From contig JADJVB010000002.1 in the NCBI GenBank assembly GCA_016710745.1, positions 1 to 35,257 of the forward strand: DNA of 35,257 bases, given 5' to 3'. Under the pieces are notes generated by a model, which saw only the letters and a list, made by a program, of their open reading frames with translations, ran no database searches and was not told the origin of the DNA. This document shows, in pieces, positions 32,001 to 35,257 of the stretch. Source of the DNA: Chitinophagaceae bacterium. Lineage in GTDB: Bacteria; Bacteroidota; Bacteroidia; Chitinophagales; Chitinophagaceae. The number at the start of each line of letters is the position of its first letter. Position 1 is the stretch's first letter. Both the position numbers and the translations under genes were made by a program.

Positions 32001-33587
32001 ATAGATAATTATGTTGATATTGATGGCGACGGACTTTCCGACAATGTTGACAGCCGCATCAACCTTTTCAATGGTGCCTATAATACCGGTATAGGACTGG
32101 GCTTACCTAATTTGGACGGAGATATAGTGCCCAATTTTCTTGATCTTGACAGCGACAACGATGGAATTCCGGATGTGGTGGAAGCCGGAGGCCCCGACGT
32201 AAATAATAATGGAAAAAATAGATGGATTTGTTGATGCCAATAACGATGGCCTCCATGATGGCTATATCAACGCAACAGCGTTGTTGCGAACAGGTGCCGA
32301 TATCAATGGCGATGGACGGGCGGATAGTTATCCAAATAAGAACCTCGACAGAGACTTCAGGCCCAATGCGTATGACCTGGACAGTGATGGTGACGGTATT
32401 GTTGACGTAATTGAAGGCGGATTGCCCGACGCTGACTTTAATGGAATAGCAGATGGCGCTATCGGTGCCAATGGATGGTCCACAACCGTATCGGCAATGC
32501 CCGCACTTAATCTCAGAAATACCGACGGGACGGGAAATTTCGATTTTCTTGATATTGATGCTGATGATGACGGTATTCGGATAATATTGAAGGCATGTCC
32601 ACAGCAGGTTACCTGTTACCAACATTGGTTGATGCTGATGGTGATGGTTTGATGAATCCTTATGATAATCTACCGGCAGCCTTTGGCGGATCAGGGATAT
32701 TTGTGTACGACCACGATGGAGATGCCATACCCGATTACCGGGATCTGGACACCGACGCTGATGGCCTGATAGACCGGGTAGAAGGAAACGACTTTAACCT
32801 CAATGGGATACCCGATGATAAGTAACCTTAACCGGACTGGATAGTGATGGGGATGGTTTGGACGACCGTTTTGATTCATTGAATTCGGTAACCAATATAA
32901 AAGGTACTTCGTACCTCATGGGTAACGGAGGCTCTTTTACAGGTGATCCAACGCCAGGCTCAAGAACCACTGTTCAACGAACCAATGCACCGCAACCCAA
33001 CCGCGACTGGCGCGACGTGGGTTTTGTGTTGCCGGTTCAGTTTTGGAGTTTTTTACGGCTTCAAACAATAATAATAATGTGTTGCTTAACTGGACAATCA
33101 TTGCCGATAAAGAAGTCGACCGGTTTGAAATTGAACGAAGCATAGACAACAGTAATTTTATAAAAACAGGGACTGTTACAAAACCGGTTTTGCATGAACA
33201 GCAAAAGTTTTTCAGCTACCGATGATGTGTCAAATATAAACAGTGAAATAATCTTCTACCGGTTAAAAGTAGTTGGTAAAACCGGATCGGTTAAATACAG
33301 TAATATCGTTCATGTAAAGAAACAGAACAACAATATCGATATAACCTTATCGCCTAACCTGGCCAACTTTATTTTTACGGTTAGTTTTTACGCTATAAAA
33401 GATACAGATGCTTCCATCTGGTTATTTGATAATGCCGGTAAAAAGTGTTTTACAAAAACAAAAAGTTTTTAAAGGTTTTAATAATATTCGGATTACAGAT
33501 CTTTATAAATACAGTGATGGTATTTACAATCTTAAAATCAGCTTTAACGAAAAAAACAGTTATAAAAAAACTGATGATAAAAAATAG
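29024..33587 (+). CDS. Gene D: paralogue of gene A, giant secreted TSP3 protein with T9SS domain (many frameshifts)
   Basis: About 1520 residues, same domain order as gene A. Signal peptide MKKLLLFVMSLICILQHTIG, then head (YPFAVGRQSCGAGTRQIHYY, VSFNPRDHQIYYLWTN, FFVVDNKLFTPNY), DUF11-like (YNVVYDIVVKNYG, SSFTIRISCRLSN), MAM-like (VLYMQDFGTG ... GGCGNDIAIDDIQFGSCD), two Ig-like domains, TSP3 array, junction GTSYLMGNGGSFTGD, FN3-like linker and a sorting domain with SPNLANFIFTV in place of PNP. Frame changes near 30725, 31370, 31855, 32215, 32577, 32820, 33045, 33210, 33465 and 33570; protein similarity to A continues across each. The excess over gene A may be sequencing error near the window end or real decay. 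A terminator follows, then rsmA. Confidence 0.85.
31636..32879 (+). repeat. TSP3 Ca-binding repeat array in gene D
   Basis: The same series of Asp-rich motifs as gene A, including FLDVPPNGIINAYDPLTPG, which is nearly identical in A (about 17527) and D (about 31697) at protein level and close at DNA level. Four frameshifts interrupt it. Confidence 0.85.
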
Positions 33588-33608
33588 AAATATAGCCCCC
33601 GATCTTTT

Positions 33609-33638
33609 TAGGCCTCTTCATTAAGTTGTAGAGGCCTA
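33609..33638 (+). terminator. Terminator of gene D
   Basis: Stem TAGGCCTCT / AGAGGCCTA with a 12-base loop, then TTTTATA, 22 bases past the gene D stop. The loop contains the TTG of the proposed rsmA promoter. Confidence 0.75.
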
Positions 33639-33654
33639 TTTTATACTACTTTTG
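33626..33654 (+). promoter_or_regulatory. rsmA promoter (TTG-N18-TACTTTTG)
   Basis: TTG at 33626-33628 and an exact TAnnTTTG box at 33647-33654 are separated by 18 bases, within the 17-23 range of the Bacteroidota consensus. The start codon follows five bases after the box, so the mRNA would be leaderless or nearly so. It overlaps the terminator hairpin of gene D. Confidence 0.55.
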
Positions 33655-33659
33655 TGCGG

Positions 33660-34407
33660 ATGTATACACACAAAAATCCCTGGGCCAGCACTTTTTAAAA
33701 GATAAAAGTATTATCGACAGGATCATTGCGGTACTGCAGGAGGAAACGTTCAGCAATTTACTGGAAGTGGGGCCCGGTACCGGTGCGTTAACCAAATACT
33801 TAATGAACCTGCCTGCTGTTAATTTTAAAGCCGTGGAACTGGATGATGAAAAAGTGGCCTATCTCGGCAATAACTATCCGGCGCTCAGGGAAAAAATAAT
33901 CAGCAGGAGTTTTTTAGATATGGAAAAACCCTTTGATGAACCCTTTACCATCATTGGCAATTTCCGTACAATATTTCTACACAAATTCTTTTTAAAACAC
34001 TGGAGTGGAAGGATGAGGTACCCTGTGTAATTGGCATGTTTCAGAAAGAAGTGGCGCAACGGGCAGCATCAAAAGAAGGCAGTAAGGTGTACGGGGTGCT
34101 GAGTGTATTAATGCAGGCCTATTATGATATTGAATACCTGTTCGATGTGGGCAATGAATGTTTCGATCCGCCACCAAAAGTACAAAGCGGTGTTATCCGG
34201 TTAAAGAGAAAAGCAGCAACGGTTAATTATAAGAGCGAAAGGGCATTTTGGGTGTTGGTGAAAAAGCTTTAACCAGCGCCGGAAAACGATGCGCAATGCA
34301 GTAAAAAGTTTGTTTCCGGCTGAGGTGTTGCAGGATGAGATTTTTTGAAAAGAGCAGAAGCCTGGAGCGTGGAAGATTTTGCCAGGCTGACTTTTCAAAT
34401 GCAGTAG
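33660..34407 (+). CDS. rsmA: 16S rRNA (adenine1518/1519-N6) dimethyltransferase (frameshifted)
   Basis: RsmA/KsgA dimethylates two adjacent adenines in the 3'-terminal helix of 16S rRNA with S-adenosylmethionine, a late step of 30S assembly. Joined frames start MYTHKKSLGQHFLKDKS (one A missing near 33677). The SAM site is LLEVGPGTGALTKYL, motif II is AVELDDEKV, and the catalytic loop is GNFPYNISTQILF, restored by adding one C near 33970. The substrate region is MFQKEVAQRAASKEGSKVYG, then CFDPPPKVQSGVIRLK and FNQRRKTMRNAVKSLF. About 250 residues, normal for the family (255-260). It ends with LTFQMQ and TAG at 34405-34407. Frame changes near 33677, 33970, 34268 and 34345. Confidence 0.93.
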
Positions 34408-34487
34408 ACGCCGTTATACGGTAAGTATTTATTTTAGACTCTCATTAATTATCTATATTTTTAAAAGCCATAATCAAACGAACTAAT

Positions 34488-35186
34488 TTGGAAAAAAGCG
34501 TATAGAAATATCTGATATGTTTTTATCTTTCCTGTTGTTGTTTGTTGTGTGGAGTTTTACAGGACGTACTTTTCTCAATTACCCACCACAAACACGTTTG
34601 TCGGAATTTACCACTTTCATGGTGTGGTGCTGCTGGGTGGCTGTTATTACTGATCGTTCAACCCTTTTGATCAGGTATAAACAATACAGGTGGCACCGGA
34701 TGTTGGGGAAGCTCGTTATGTATTGGCGCCGTTAATTGTTATTTCCATTTTCCTGGTGTCGAAAGAAAATACAACCGGCTCGATACCTATGTTTCGGTTG
34801 AAAATAATATCGGAATGATTGCTTTGAAATATCCGCACATGTTATATTTTGGTTTGTTATACGCACTTATGATTAACAGAAAAAGCAGTTTGTCATATGC
34901 GCTACATGATCGTGACGGCGTTGTTTGTTATTGGTCCGGCAGTAGCGAGCCTGGGAATTATATGCAGATGTATCGTTCGAACACTCTGTTTGTATTCTCT
35001 AGTTGTGATTGAATTATTAACCATTGTTTTAATCGTGTTTCGGACCTTATTAAAAAGGCAACTTTCATAAACCTTACCTGGTTACCCTGGTTTTTTTGAT
35101 CAGTTTTCATGTAACCCGGATGTTAAGGTTGGCAAACCTGCGTGGCAACAAATCGGTGGTTTTATAGCCGAATGTGCTTTATTTGA
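34488..35186 (+). CDS. Multipass membrane protein (frameshifted)
   Basis: Joined frames give an about 230-residue integral membrane protein. Fragments: opening EKSV from a TTG start at 34488, FLLLFVV, a GFYRTYF-like element, YPPQT, FVGIYHFHGVVLLGWL-like and LLLIVQPFLIRYKQYRWHRM. Then come LGKLSYVLAPLIVISIFLVS, SIPMFRLK, YFGLLYALMI, MRYMIVTALFVIGPAVAR and IGGFIAE near the end. I recognise this layout from conserved Bacteroidota proteins of unknown function with five to seven helices. At least five indels. The start (TTG, no nearby ATG in frame) and the stop (TGA at 35184-35186 in one frame) are uncertain. The last ~70 bases of the window hold no feature I can name. Confidence 0.55.
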
Positions 35187-35257
35187 TTTATATTTTGTCT
35201 TCTCCGAATGTTATTTTTTTAGGCCTCGTCCTGCATTCCGCCCAAAGGAAGATATTG

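Noticed and set aside
29024..33587. Calling gene D a pseudogene
   Set aside because: Frameshifts rise toward the window end in all genes including rsmA, which should be intact, so sequencing error is the simpler cause.
1..35257. Transposase, integrase, prophage or toxin-antitoxin genes marking island transfer
   Set aside because: None of these families was recognised on either strand, and no flanking direct repeats were found by eye.

Overview
The window looks like Bacteroidota chromosome, probably Chitinophagaceae or a close relative. The evidence is several secreted proteins with type IX secretion system (T9SS) C-terminal sorting domains, a SusC/TonB-dependent receptor tail, a 2TM-domain protein, no purine-rich ribosome-binding sites, and two sites matching the Bacteroidota -7 promoter box TAnnTTTG. 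The taxon is inferred from protein style, not from a marker gene.

Layout. (1) 1-6.0 kb, plus strand: the 3' end of a TonB-dependent receptor, a 2TM-domain protein, a secreted helical-repeat protein, then a compact cluster of two paralogous membrane proteins, a winged-helix regulator whose start overlaps the previous stop, an ABC ATPase, an ABC-2 permease and a LolA-like periplasmic protein. (2) 6.0-7.1 kb, minus: an intact pdxA (vitamin B6 synthesis). (3) 7.85-33.6 kb: an island of six very large secreted proteins. On the minus strand are an M1 metallopeptidase with a long adhesin-like tail and a nidogen-like/PKD-like protein. On the plus strand are four collinear genes, here called A, B, C and D. 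A and D are paralogues; B is a purple-acid-phosphatase-like enzyme; C has the head type of B and the calcium-repeat tail type of A and D. All six end in T9SS sorting domains, and A, C and D carry long thrombospondin-type-3 (TSP3) Ca-binding arrays. (4) 33.66 kb to the end: rsmA/ksgA (16S rRNA dimethyladenosine transferase) and a multipass membrane protein.

pdxA and rsmA are adjacent in many bacteria (E. coli surA-pdxA-rsmA), so the island may sit between two housekeeping genes that were once neighbours. The island products would be exported by Sec, crossed over the outer membrane by T9SS and fixed at, or released from, the cell surface. Together they suggest a Ca-stabilised adhesive coat with a peptidase and a phosphatase for nutrient release; this is inference.

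Caution: many genes are broken by single-base indels, mostly in homopolymers, and reading frames resume at once in another frame. These are dense in the first ~5.8 kb and last ~4.5 kb and rare in the middle. This looks like uncorrected sequencing error near contig ends rather than pseudogenes. I therefore give merged gene spans across frameshifts, so many spans are not multiples of three.
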